From an uncultured Lysobacteraceae bacterium (GTDB lineage Bacteria; Pseudomonadota; Gammaproteobacteria; Xanthomonadales; Xanthomonadaceae): a stretch of DNA of 64,000 nucleotides. Where the stretch lies: the NCBI GenBank assembly GCA_946480825.1, contig CAMLLG010000008.1, positions 12,869 to 76,868 of the forward strand, in the 5' to 3' direction. The notes under the pieces were generated by a model that saw only the letters and a list, made by a program, of their open reading frames with translations, was not told the DNA's origin and did not search any database. Positions 1 to 8,615 of this stretch are shown here, in pieces (position 1 is the stretch's first letter; the number at the start of each line of letters is the position of its first letter). Made by a program: the position numbers and the translations under genes.

Positions 1-754
1 CGCCGTCGACCGGGAACATCTTCAGCGCGCCGGTCTCCAGGTTCACTTCGCCGGGATACGACTCCGCCGCCGACACGCCCTTCATCACCAGCAGCGTCTT
101 GTTGTCCGGCGAGAAATCCATCGCGATCCAACTGCCGCCGGCGGTCACCACGGGTCTGGTCTGTCCGGTGGCGACATCGCGCACCCACACGTCGGTGTCG
201 GTGCCGTTGCGCGCGGTGCTGCGATAGGCGATCAGCTTGCCGTCGTGCGAGAACAGCGCGCCGGAGTTCTGCGTACGCTTGCCGTCGGTGAGCAGGCGCG
301 CATCGCGCGTCGCGTGGTCGAACCAGTACAACTGCGAGAATTCGTCGCCGCCCTTGTCCTTCGAGAAGACGAAGCCGTCCAGCGACGACGCCAGCGGCGC
401 GGGAGAGACGCCGCCGATCGGTTCGGAATAGAACGTCAGCTGCTCGCGCATGCCCATCGGTTGGCAGACGCGATGGACCTGGTTGGTTTCGGCGAAGCGC
501 GTGCCGATCAGCAGGCAACCGCTCTTCGTCCAGCCGGCCACGCCCGCGCCACGGGTGTTCTGATAACGGTTGAGCCGGTCGAGCAGCTCGGGCGGGATCG
601 GAGGAATGTTTTCGCTGATGCGATTGCCCTGCTCTTCGCGGGACACGTTCTCGCGTTTGCCGGCGGCCGCGTCGGCCGCGGAGGTCTGGGCGAGCGCGGG
701 CAGGGTACAGGCGAAGCCGAGCAGGGCGGCGGCGAGCGTGTGGCGGCGCAACAT
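1..754 (-). CDS. S9 family peptidase (prolyl oligopeptidase type), 5' part only
   Basis: The gene starts inside the window and runs off the left edge, so only the first 251 codons are visible. It opens with a signal peptide (MLRRHTLAAALLGFACTLPALAQ), so the product is exported. What follows reads as repeated blades of the beta-propeller found in S9 oligopeptidases: short strands with WFD, LFSHDGK, IAYRS, VWVRDVATG and MDFSPDNKTLLV. The catalytic alpha/beta-hydrolase domain lies outside the window, so family membership rests on the propeller only. TolB-like propeller proteins are the alternative. The start has no strong ribosome site, but it is the only one that keeps the signal peptide. It is transcribed divergently from the ATP-grasp gene. 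Confidence 0.8.
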   Translation of the reverse strand, partial: MLRRHTLAAALLGFACTLPALAQTSAADAAAGKRENVSREEQGNRISENIPPIPPELLDRLNRYQNTRGAGVAGWTKSGCLLIGTRFAETNQVHRVCQPMGMREQLTFYSEPIGGVSPAPLASSLDGFVFSKDKGGDEFSQLYWFDHATRDARLLTDGKRTQNSGALFSHDGKLIAYRSTARNGTDTDVWVRDVATGQTRPVVTAGGSWIAMDFSPDNKTLLVMKGVSAAESYPGEVNLETGALKMFPVDG

Positions 755-904
755 GGCGAATTCCCGGCAGTGGACAGCGTTCGAGCATAGCCGCTGCCGG
801 GACACCGCACTTTGGCCGGAAGTCATGCTCTTTCGCGACCGCGCTTGAAAACGTCGATGGCGACCAGAAATCGTGAATTCCGCAATCCGTCCCCGGGGCC
901 CCGC

Positions 905-2200
905 ATGGCGATCATCGAAACGCGACCCTCGGCGGTTTGCGATCCGGCCGCGATGGCGGCGGGGCTCGACGACGGCGCCGAATGCATCCAGCTCGATCGC
1001 GACGCGCTGCGGCTCGCGCTCGCCGGGGATCTGCAGGACGCCGAGGCGATCGCCACGGCGGGCGCCGGGCCGGGCAATCTGTTTTCCGATGTCGCCCTGT
1101 TCGTGCCCGGCGCCGAAATCGACGGCATGGCCGCGATCGTGCGCGCCATCGATGCCGTCGCCGCGCTGCCCGCCTATCGCGAGGCGGTCCTCGCGGATGC
1201 GCCGGAAATCGCCCGGGTCGCGCCCGGTCCGCTCGGCGCGCTGATGGGTTACGACTTCCATCTCGCCAGCGATGGTCCCAGGCTGATCGAAGTGAACACC
1301 AACGCAGGCGGCGCCTTCCTCAACGCCCGATTGCTCGCGGCGCAGCGCGCCTGCTGCGCGATGTGCGAGCCGGCGATGGTGCCGGCCGTCGATGGCGATC
1401 CCGAGACGGCGCTCGTCGCGATGTTTCGCCACGAATGGGCGCTGCAGCGCGGAGTGGCGCCGCTGACGCGGATCGCCATCGTGGATATGGATCCGTCGGG
1501 CCAATATCTTTTTCCCGACATGCGGCTGGCCGCCTGCATGCTCCGTCGTCACGGCATCGATACCGTGATCGCCGATGCATCGACGCTGGTCTACGCCGAC
1601 GGTCGTCTGTATGCGGACGGTGCGCCGATCGATCTGGTTTACAACCGCCTGGTCGACTTCGCGCTCGCGGACCCGGCTCACGTCGCCCTGCGCGAGGCCT
1701 ATCGCGATGGCGCCGTGGTCGTGACGCCGCATCCGCACGCGCATGCGCTGCTCGCGGACAAGCGCAATCTCGTGCTGCTGTCCGATCCCGCGCGTCTGCG
1801 CGCCTTCGGCGCGGACGAGCAGGTCGTCGCGCGTCTGCAGCGCGGTGTCCCGCGCACGGTCGTGGTGTGCGCGGACAACGCCGAAGCCCTGTGGGCGGCG
1901 CGCAGAGCCCTGTTCTTCAAGCCCGCGTGCGGCTACGGCAGCAAGGCGACCTATCGCGGCGACAAACTGACCCGCAGCGTCTGGTCGAGCATCGTCGCCG
2001 GCGATTACGTGGCGCAGGAGATCGTGATTCCTGGAGAACGCCCGGTGAAGATCGACGGCGCGCGCGTGCCGCTGAAGACCGATCTGCGGATGTACGCCTA
2101 CGCAGGCGAGCCCCTGCTGGTCGCGGCCCGCCTGTATCGCGGGCAGACCACCAATTTCCGCACCCCGGGAGGCGGTTTCGCGCCGGTGTTCCGGACCTGA
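905..2200 (+). CDS. Circularly permuted ATP-grasp-like protein of unknown substrate
   Basis: A 431-residue cytoplasmic protein. Two ATP-grasp signatures are visible in the reverse of the usual order. A metal-binding segment LIEVNTNAGGAF, with the E-x-N pair that normally ends the fold, lies near residue 128. A nucleotide-binding segment FFKPACGYGSKATYRG lies near residue 340, followed by a glycine-rich end (TPGGGFAPV). This order suggests a circular permutation, as in glutathionylspermidine-synthase-like ATP-grasp enzymes. ATP-dependent carboxylate-amine or -thiol ligation is the inferred chemistry; no substrate can be named. The start is uncertain: in-frame ATGs at 812 and 857 would add 31 or 16 residues, and none of the three has a convincing ribosome site. 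Confidence 0.75.
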   Translation: MAIIETRPSAVCDPAAMAAGLDDGAECIQLDRDALRLALAGDLQDAEAIATAGAGPGNLFSDVALFVPGAEIDGMAAIVRAIDAVAALPAYREAVLADAPEIARVAPGPLGALMGYDFHLASDGPRLIEVNTNAGGAFLNARLLAAQRACCAMCEPAMVPAVDGDPETALVAMFRHEWALQRGVAPLTRIAIVDMDPSGQYLFPDMRLAACMLRRHGIDTVIADASTLVYADGRLYADGAPIDLVYNRLVDFALADPAHVALREAYRDGAVVVTPHPHAHALLADKRNLVLLSDPARLRAFGADEQVVARLQRGVPRTVVVCADNAEALWAARRALFFKPACGYGSKATYRGDKLTRSVWSSIVAGDYVAQEIVIPGERPVKIDGARVPLKTDLRMYAYAGEPLLVAARLYRGQTTNFRTPGGGFAPVFRT

Positions 2201-2299
2201 GCGCCGCATCCGGATCCGTCGCGTGATACAAGGCTGCGTGGCAGGCTCGCGAGCCGGTAAGGATGTGGCCGCGATCGACGCGAACATGAGGAGATACGG

Positions 2300-3451
2300 A
2301 TGGGCGACCGTCGCGATGCGATCAAACGACTGGGCCTGTCTGCGCTGGCCCTGGGGCTGGCGCCGACGGCCGCGTTCGGGGCCCCGCGCGCGCGGCGGGA
2401 TGTGCCGGCGTGGCCGCCGTATCGCGACGCCGTCTCGATCGATGGCGCCGGCGGCACCGGTCTGCTGTGGTTCGAGGACGATGCCGCCGCCACACGCGCG
2501 GAGCTTGATGCGATCCGCGCCTCGGGGCTGACCGCGGCGGTGTTGACCGTCGCGCCCTCGGGCCGTTTCTGGCTGGACGATGCGGCGTTCGAGAAAACCA
2601 GAGCCACGCTCGCGAAATGGGACGCGATCGTCGCCCGGCATCCGCAACATCTGCTGGCGGTGCGCACCGCGGCGGATCTCGAGCGCGCGCGGCGCGAACG
2701 CAGGCTCGGCCTGATCTACACCTTTCAGGGCACCGAATCGCTGGGCGAAGATCCCGATCGCGTCGCACTGTTCCGCACGCTCGGTGTTCGCGTGATCCAG
2801 CTCACCCACAACCGTCGCAATCTCGTCGGCGACGGTTGCATGGAGCCCGGCAACGCCGGGCTCAGCAACTTCGGCCGCCAGATCGTCGAACGCCTCAACG
2901 CCAAGAAGATCGTGGTCGATGTCGCCCACGGTTCCGCGCGCACCATGGCCGAAGGCATCGCCGCATCCACCGCACCGCCGCTGATCAGCCACACCGGCTG
3001 CCGCGCGCTCGCCGATCTGCCGCGCAACACCGACGATGCGACGCTGCGTGCGCTGGCGGAGAAGGGCGGCGTCGCCGGCATCATCTTCTGGCCGTATCTG
3101 CGCACCGACACCCAGCCGATGGCCGAGGACGTGATCCGCCACATCGAACACGCGGTCAAGGTCTGCGGCGAAGACCACGTCGGCATCGGCACCGATGCCG
3201 GCGTCGCCCCGATCGAACGCACGCCGGCGTTCGAGAAGGACAACCGCGAATGGGTCGCCGCCGCGGTCGAGGACGGCGTGTTCGAACGCGGACGCCCGCC
3301 GGATCTCTACACCTTCATTCCCGATCTCAACACCGCCGACCGCTTCGACAAACTCGCGTTGCTGCTGTCGAAGCGCGGCCATTCCGATGCGCGCATCGAC
3401 AAGATCCTCGGCGGGAATTTCGCGCGGGTGTTCGGGGACGTATGGGGCTGA
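2300..3451 (+). CDS. Peptidase M19 (membrane dipeptidase) homologue, Tat-exported, degenerate metal site
   Basis: 383 residues. An N-terminal twin arginine with a hydrophobic segment (GDRRDAIKRLGLSALALGL) looks like a Tat signal. The body matches the renal-dipeptidase family: LGVRVIQLTHNRRNLVGDG, then VVDVAHGSARTM (His210) and PLISHTGCRAL (His231), the two later zinc histidines. The first metal motif, normally D-G-H-x-D, reads D48-G-A-G-G, and the bridging Glu motif reads FQGTES with Gln143. Classical two-zinc dipeptidase activity is therefore doubtful; it may be a divergent subfamily with another substrate or metal arrangement. The start is supported by GGAG eight bases upstream. The gene ends nine bases from the convergent endotoxin-like gene. 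Confidence 0.85.
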   Translation: MGDRRDAIKRLGLSALALGLAPTAAFGAPRARRDVPAWPPYRDAVSIDGAGGTGLLWFEDDAAATRAELDAIRASGLTAAVLTVAPSGRFWLDDAAFEKTRATLAKWDAIVARHPQHLLAVRTAADLERARRERRLGLIYTFQGTESLGEDPDRVALFRTLGVRVIQLTHNRRNLVGDGCMEPGNAGLSNFGRQIVERLNAKKIVVDVAHGSARTMAEGIAASTAPPLISHTGCRALADLPRNTDDATLRALAEKGGVAGIIFWPYLRTDTQPMAEDVIRHIEHAVKVCGEDHVGIGTDAGVAPIERTPAFEKDNREWVAAAVEDGVFERGRPPDLYTFIPDLNTADRFDKLALLLSKRGHSDARIDKILGGNFARVFGDVWG

Positions 3452-3460
3452 GCGCGACCG

Positions 3461-4828
3461 TCAGTCCGCTCCACCGAGCAGATCGGTGGCTCCGGCATAT
3501 CCCACCAGCGGATGGATCCGGAAGCCATGGAGGTCCGGCCCCCACGGCGAGCCCTGCAGCCTGAGCACGAGATCCTGGCGATCATCGGGGAGTTGGACCG
3601 GCATGAACCGGGAACCCAACGACTCGGCGCCCCAGGATCCCGTTCGCGGGAACACGATCGGCAGCGCATGCACGGTCGATCCGGCGCTGAGCATGCTCAG
3701 TGTCGCGATCCGGAACGGATCGGCGTTGTTGTGGACGAGTTCGATCGCGATGTGATCGTGAACGAGTCGGTCCGCCGGCAGCCGGAATTCGACCCAATGG
3801 TTGTCGGATGGGCCGATCCACTGGATGACCGAATGCGTCGTCGCATCCTGCGTGAGCGATGCGATCGCGACGTTCTGCGTGCGCACGAGGCCATCGTCCA
3901 GCGGGGACGGCAACGGGACCGATGTCAGCAGGGGCGGCGCGGGGTCGCCGTCGTCGTCGCGGACAATGAACGCCCGGATCCGCTGGTCGCGCAGATCGCA
4001 GAGATTGGCGATCCATCGTTCGACGCCGGAGCGACTGCGATGCTGCGCGTCGATGTCGCCCTCGCCGAAATACGATTGCCAGATGCGCAGCTCGGCCGCG
4101 TCCATCGCCTGCCGCCGCCGCCGCTCGGCCTCCTCGCGGCTCACCGCGCTGCCGAATTCGATCCGTTCCTGGCCGTCGTCGAAGTCGTAATGGGTCACCG
4201 GGAACGGGAACGACGTGGTGACCTCGCGCAACTCGGAGAATCGGGCTTTCCTTGCGAGAATCTCGCGATCGAGCGCGTCCAGCACCCCGGTCGCATGCAG
4301 CGCGCTCTTGTGCAGACGGGTCATCACCATGGGCAGATACGCGCTGGCCTTGGGCTCCGATGTCTCGGCGTCGAGCAGCAGGGCCTGCTGCAGCACCAGC
4401 AGTTCGAAACTCATGGCCCATTGCCAGGCCAGGAAGTCGCGGCGCTGCATGTCCCGTGCGGTGAGCGACGCCACCGCGCGCATGAACGAGGACCCGGGCG
4501 CGACCATCGCCCTCACCCGCGAACGGAACAGATCCTCGGCGTTGTCGCCGCGCGTCCCCCGATCGTCCAGATGATGCAGCGCATCGAAGTAATCGTCGTG
4601 TTCGTCGCGCAGGAATACGGCGAGTTCCTCGCTGAAGTGCTCCGCCATCGCTTCCCGGATCATGTCCGCGACTGCTTCTCCGTCGGAAGGCCGCGGCGCG
4701 CCGCGCACGGCGGAATGGATGACGCTGATCACGCCGGCGACGAGCGCGCCCACGTCGGGAATCATGAAACTCGCGTACTCGAGCAGGGTCAACGCATCGT
4801 CGACGAGCTCGGCATCCTTCGATGACAT
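3461..4828 (-). CDS. Putative delta-endotoxin-like pore-forming protein (second gene of operon)
   Basis: 455 residues, no signal peptide. An early hydrophobic helix (FMIPDVGALVAGVISVIHSA, about residues 21-40) is followed by amphipathic helices and a second apolar helix (SFELLVLQQALLLDA, about 140-154), then a charged helix ending REVTTSFPFPVTHYDF. This succession resembles the seven-helix pore-forming domain I of Cry-type endotoxins (Endotoxin_N). The last 130 residues are beta-rich (WVEFRLPADRL, HIAIELVHNN, LVLRLQGSPWG) and could be a jelly-roll sugar-binding domain. The Cry central domain seems absent. The homology is by-eye inference; the CDS itself is secure. It starts 11 bases after the upstream gene, and its AGGA ribosome site overlaps that gene's stop codon, so the two are translationally coupled. 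Confidence 0.8.
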   Translation of the reverse strand: MSSKDAELVDDALTLLEYASFMIPDVGALVAGVISVIHSAVRGAPRPSDGEAVADMIREAMAEHFSEELAVFLRDEHDDYFDALHHLDDRGTRGDNAEDLFRSRVRAMVAPGSSFMRAVASLTARDMQRRDFLAWQWAMSFELLVLQQALLLDAETSEPKASAYLPMVMTRLHKSALHATGVLDALDREILARKARFSELREVTTSFPFPVTHYDFDDGQERIEFGSAVSREEAERRRRQAMDAAELRIWQSYFGEGDIDAQHRSRSGVERWIANLCDLRDQRIRAFIVRDDDGDPAPPLLTSVPLPSPLDDGLVRTQNVAIASLTQDATTHSVIQWIGPSDNHWVEFRLPADRLVHDHIAIELVHNNADPFRIATLSMLSAGSTVHALPIVFPRTGSWGAESLGSRFMPVQLPDDRQDLVLRLQGSPWGPDLHGFRIHPLVGYAGATDLLGGAD

Positions 4829-4839
4829 GTGGGCTTGTC

Positions 4840-5706
4840 CTAGGTAAAGAGCGGTTCGTCGCTGTCGAGCAGCTCGGTGAGCACATGGGCGATCAGATCA
4901 GCGGCCAGCGGTCGGGGGATGGCGGCCATGATGGGCGCGCTGTCGCCGGGCGCGATGAAGCGGCCGGTCATGCCGCTCACTGCCGTGTAGAGACCCGCCG
5001 AACGCGGAACGGTCGTCGATGCGCGGAACGCCCGGTGCAGCGCATCCATCGCCTCGCGAATCGCGCCCGGCGCCCATTGCAGATCGGTCGGGCGCGCGAT
5101 CGCGGGCTGCCGCAGGAGCAGAGACACGATCAGCTGACCCTGCAGCGACAGGTTCCTTCGCTCCACGTGCGCCGAAACGAAGATCCAGAAGGCATCGTCC
5201 GACAGGTTCCTCCATTCTTCGATCCGGCTTCGGATCACGTCTTCCGGGCTTCCCGCCGTGGCGGCGAGGGACTGCGCTTTGGGTGCATACAGGGCGTTGA
5301 TGATGTTCCATACGAGCGAGGCCGCACCCACGACGATGCCGAAGAAGGCACTGACGATCGCCATCCTCGTCTGCAGCGCCGCTTCCTTGTTCTTCGCGTT
5401 GATCTCCTTGACCGCCCTGGTTCTCGCGTCGCGCAACACATTCAGTGTGCCGCCCTCGCCCTCGCGCAGGTTCAGTATCGTCAAATCCTTGGCGTCGATC
5501 CATTCGATCAGCAGGACCTTTCTTTCCAGCGCTTCCATCTTCCCGGAAATGCGCTCGATCTCGTTGCCCATGGCGACAACGTCTTTCTCCGACAACTTGA
5601 GCGCCTTCTTCATGTGGCGCATCAGGTCGGACTTCATCTCTTCCAGCTCGACCTCGTTGCGCTCGCGCTTGTCGTGTTCGATCGATCTGTGCTCGGGATG
5701 TTTCAT
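4840..5706 (-). CDS. Membrane-anchored coiled-coil protein of unknown function (first gene of operon)
   Basis: 288 residues. Residues 15-110 are highly charged and helical with a coiled-coil look (SEKDVVAMGNEIERISGKME). A single apolar segment (MAIVSAFFGIVVGAASLVW, about 115-133) is probably a transmembrane helix. A soluble helical C-terminal domain of about 150 residues follows (RIEEWRNLSDDAFWIFVSA, ending LLDSDEPLFT). I recognise no family. The start is fixed by a strong AAGGAG five bases upstream. The reading frame stays open far upstream, but only this ATG has a ribosome site. As first gene of the pair with the endotoxin-like protein, it could be a partner subunit, anchor or immunity protein; this is inference from context. 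Confidence 0.85.
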   Translation of the reverse strand: MKHPEHRSIEHDKRERNEVELEEMKSDLMRHMKKALKLSEKDVVAMGNEIERISGKMEALERKVLLIEWIDAKDLTILNLREGEGGTLNVLRDARTRAVKEINAKNKEAALQTRMAIVSAFFGIVVGAASLVWNIINALYAPKAQSLAATAGSPEDVIRSRIEEWRNLSDDAFWIFVSAHVERRNLSLQGQLIVSLLLRQPAIARPTDLQWAPGAIREAMDALHRAFRASTTVPRSAGLYTAVSGMTGRFIAPGDSAPIMAAIPRPLAADLIAHVLTELLDSDEPLFT

Positions 5707-5937
5707 GGTTTTCTCCTTGTCCGGCTTTCCGGTCTGTGGTCCACTGCGATCGGTCCGACCGTGCGCTTGTGCCCTTCGTCGATGCGCGTTTCGCGGGACC
5801 GGGTGCGCAGATCCGAGCCCGCGGGATTGTGCGGACGCGCATCGAAAGCGTTTCGCGTGATCGCGCCGCGAGGACATTCCGGATTCCGCCGCGCCGCCCG
5901 GAATACTCGAAGAATCCGCACGGAGCGACAAGTCCAA
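5707..5937. promoter_or_regulatory. Divergent control region between endotoxin-like operon and regulator-like gene
   Basis: 231 bp separate the two divergent start codons, so both promoters must lie here. A 10-bp inverted repeat (TCGATGCGCG at 5779-5788, CGCGCATCGA at 5836-5845) flanks 47 bp, and a short element GCGTTTCGCG occurs beside each arm. These could be operators for the winged-helix protein. I cannot place a confident -35/-10 pair. Confidence 0.4.
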
Positions 5938-6822
5938 ATGTTGCATGCATCCCATCCTGTCGGACCTTCCGTCATCGAGGACGCGGGCGACGACATCTAC
6001 GCTACCGTGCTCCTGCGCCATACCGACCACGTGTTGCGCCTGTTCGTCGGCGAGCGGTTGATCAACAAGATTTTCGCGCGCGTGTTCCAGTCGCATGCGA
6101 TGGGTTGGCTGGTGATCGCCCATTTCGACTGGAAGGCCGGCGCCGGGCCGCGTCCGACGCTCGCTTCGCTGCAGGCGAAAACCGGCTGCGGGCGGACGCT
6201 CGCCGCGTTCGTCGGCATCGCGAAAGTGGCCCGCCTCGTGTCCGCCGAATCCGATCCGCACGATCGACGACAGCGCTTTCTCGTGCCCGGGGACCGCGTC
6301 GTCCAGGGATTGCGCGATTGGTTGCGGCACCATTTCCTGCTTGCCGAAGCGCTGGGCCTGATGCCCGAAGGCTGCGCACGACGATTGTGCGAGGATTCCG
6401 CATATTTTGAGCGCTATGTGCGCGAATCGGCGTCCGTGATCGATGGGCTGCAGGCGTGCCGGGAACGTTTCGCCCGATGGCAATGGTTCGAACGCCACGA
6501 ATGCGGCCTGCGCATCGCCTATGCGTATCTCCGCGCGCATTGCATTCGCTCGCTGGAGACCGGTGCTTCCGTTCACGAGCCGCAATGGTTCGTCATGGGC
6601 AGCGCCGCCATCGCGCAGATGCTGGGCATCTCGAAGTCGCACGTCCGCAACGTCGTCAACGGCGCGGAACGGCTGGGCGCCATCGAGCACGACGCGCGGC
6701 GGCACCGGGCGCGGTTGACGCGGGGGTTCCTGATCGAATCGCGCGAGTCCCTGATGCATCTCCTGGCGCTGATGGCCGTGGCGCATGCGCGGGCGGAAAC
6801 GACATCACCGGTGCGCAGCTGA
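5938..6822 (+). CDS. Putative transcriptional regulator with two winged-helix segments
   Basis: 294 residues. The C-terminal part (SAAIAQMLGISKSHVRNVV, residues 222-240, then GAERLGAIEHDARRHRARL) has the helix-turn-helix plus wing pattern of MarR-like regulators. An N-terminal stretch (PTLASLQAKTGCGRTLAAF, residues 73-91, then VARLVSAESDPHDRRQRFLV) repeats that pattern with a charged wing. Two winged helices in one chain would suit a regulator binding two half-sites. The chosen ATG has GGAG 12 bases upstream; the frame is open further upstream but without a plausible start. It is divergent from the endotoxin-like operon and is the likely local regulator. It converges on dnaG. No family name can be assigned. 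Confidence 0.75.
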   Translation: MLHASHPVGPSVIEDAGDDIYATVLLRHTDHVLRLFVGERLINKIFARVFQSHAMGWLVIAHFDWKAGAGPRPTLASLQAKTGCGRTLAAFVGIAKVARLVSAESDPHDRRQRFLVPGDRVVQGLRDWLRHHFLLAEALGLMPEGCARRLCEDSAYFERYVRESASVIDGLQACRERFARWQWFERHECGLRIAYAYLRAHCIRSLETGASVHEPQWFVMGSAAIAQMLGISKSHVRNVVNGAERLGAIEHDARRHRARLTRGFLIESRESLMHLLALMAVAHARAETTSPVRS

Positions 6823-6862
6823 TCGTGGTGCCCAGCCGAACCCGGGATGGCTGCGTCCGCGG

Positions 6863-8593
6863 TCAGCGCGTCGTCTGCAATTTGCTCTGTAGCAGCGCGC
6901 GAAGCTCCGCCTTGTCCCCGTCGTCGAGGCCGATCTCGCGCTGCTTCGCTTGCAGTTCGTCGATGCGCTGCCGAACGGTCTGCTGTTCGAGCTGGGCCAT
7001 GGCATCGAGGAATTCCTCCTGCCACTTCGCTTCTTCGCCCGGCATGTCCTGCGACGCGAGTTTCTGCAGCGCCGCGAGTTCCTCGCGCTCCGCGAAATGT
7101 TCGAGCACGCCGCCGGTGGTGATCTCCGGGCGTTCGCGCACCAGCGACACCAGTTCGGCCAGCAGCGGAATGCCGGGCTGACGCAGCGCGCTGAAACCGT
7201 CGGGCGGCGCGAGATCCAGCGCCAGCGCGGGACGCTGCAACAGCAGCGCGATCGCACCGCGCACCAGGCTGCGTTTCTGGGCCTGCGCCGGCTGCGGACG
7301 CGGGCGCGATATCTGCGCGGACGACGGCGCGTTGCCGCGCGCGCCGACGCCGGTCAGTTCGGTCAGGCGCTGGCGCATCAGGTCGCCGAAAGCGCCGTCG
7401 GGAATCTGCGCGAGCAGCGGTTTCGCGCGTTCCGCGAGTCGCGCTTTGCCGTCGAGCGTGCCGAGGTTCACGTCCTTCGCCAGTTCGTCGAAGAAGAACG
7501 TCGACAGCGGCGTGGCTTCGCGCAGGCGCGCATCGAAGCCTTCGCGGCCTTCGCTGCGCACCAGCGTGTCGGGATCTTCGCCATCGGGCAGAAACAGGAA
7601 GAACGCCTGGCGCCCGTCCTTCATCCGCGGCAACACCGATTCCATCGCCTTGCCTGCGGCGCGGCGCCCGGCGGCGTCGCCGTCGAAACAGAAAAACACG
7701 TCGGGCGCGTTGCGGAACAGCAACTCTGCGTGATCGGGCGTGGTCGCGGTGCCCAGGGTCGCCACCGCCTGCGCGACGCCGTGCTGGAACAACGCGATCA
7801 CGTCCATGTAGCCTTCGACCACGATCAGACGGTCGATCTTCGAATTCGCCTGCCGCACCTGCCACAGGCCGTAGAGTTCGCGCCCCTTGTGGAACAGCGC
7901 GGTCTCCGGCGAGTTGAGATATTTCGGACCGTCGTCCTTCTGCAGCACGCGGCCGCCGAACGCGATCGTGCGCCCGCGGCGGTCGTGAATCGGGAACATC
8001 ACCCGATCGCGGAACTTGTCGTAGACGTGGCCCTTGTCGTTCTTCGAGAACAGGCCGACGCGTTCCAGCAGTTTCATCCGGCGCTCGTCGGTGCCGAGCG
8101 CATCGCGCAGCGCCGAGAAGCCATCGGGCGCGTAACCCAGCCCGAACTGCGCGCGGATCTCGGCGCTCACGCCGCGGCCCTCGAAGTACGCCAACGCTTT
8201 CGGCGTCGCCGCGAGCTGACGCTGGAAGAACGTGTTCGCCGCTTCCAGCGCGGCGTACTGGTCGACGCTGTCCGGATTGACGTTGCGCTGCCGGGTGTCG
8301 CGCGGGATCTCCATGCCGACGCGCTTGGCCAGCTCGTCCACCGCGTCGAGGAATTCGAGGCGGTCGTAGTTCATCAGGAAACTGATCGCGGTACCGTGCG
8401 CGCCGCAGCCGAAGCAGTGATAGAACTGCTTGATCGGTGATACCGTGAACGACGGCGAGCGCTCGTCGTGGAACGGGCAGCGCGCGGAGTACTCGCGGCC
8501 CTGGCGCTTCAACGGCACGCGCGACCCGATCAGCTCGACGATGTCGGTGCGCGCGAGCAGGTCGTCGATGAAAGCGTCGGGGATGCGGGCCAT
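6863..8593 (-). CDS. dnaG: DNA primase DnaG
   Basis: 576 residues, the normal size. It makes RNA primers at the replication fork. The N-terminal zinc-binding domain is intact (CPFHDERSPSFTVSP and FYHCFGCGAHG, residues about 40-65). The TOPRIM core follows, with the invariant glutamate in VVEGYMD and the acidic CFDGDAAG. The C-terminal third is the helicase-binding region and, as usual, is poorly conserved. It sits in a macromolecular-synthesis cluster after rpsU and yqeY, but the gene that normally follows, rpoD, is not next; the regulator-like gene converges on it instead. A hairpin lies just upstream of the start. Confidence 0.98.
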   Translation of the reverse strand: MARIPDAFIDDLLARTDIVELIGSRVPLKRQGREYSARCPFHDERSPSFTVSPIKQFYHCFGCGAHGTAISFLMNYDRLEFLDAVDELAKRVGMEIPRDTRQRNVNPDSVDQYAALEAANTFFQRQLAATPKALAYFEGRGVSAEIRAQFGLGYAPDGFSALRDALGTDERRMKLLERVGLFSKNDKGHVYDKFRDRVMFPIHDRRGRTIAFGGRVLQKDDGPKYLNSPETALFHKGRELYGLWQVRQANSKIDRLIVVEGYMDVIALFQHGVAQAVATLGTATTPDHAELLFRNAPDVFFCFDGDAAGRRAAGKAMESVLPRMKDGRQAFFLFLPDGEDPDTLVRSEGREGFDARLREATPLSTFFFDELAKDVNLGTLDGKARLAERAKPLLAQIPDGAFGDLMRQRLTELTGVGARGNAPSSAQISRPRPQPAQAQKRSLVRGAIALLLQRPALALDLAPPDGFSALRQPGIPLLAELVSLVRERPEITTGGVLEHFAEREELAALQKLASQDMPGEEAKWQEEFLDAMAQLEQQTVRQRIDELQAKQREIGLDDGDKAELRALLQSKLQTTR

Positions 8594-8615
8594 GGTGTCT
8601 AGGATGCCATCGAAA

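Noticed and set aside
4822..5937. Plus-strand extension of the winged-helix frame back to 4822
   Set aside because: It runs antisense to the coiled-coil partner gene, and only the ATG at 5938 has a ribosome site and sensible N-terminus.
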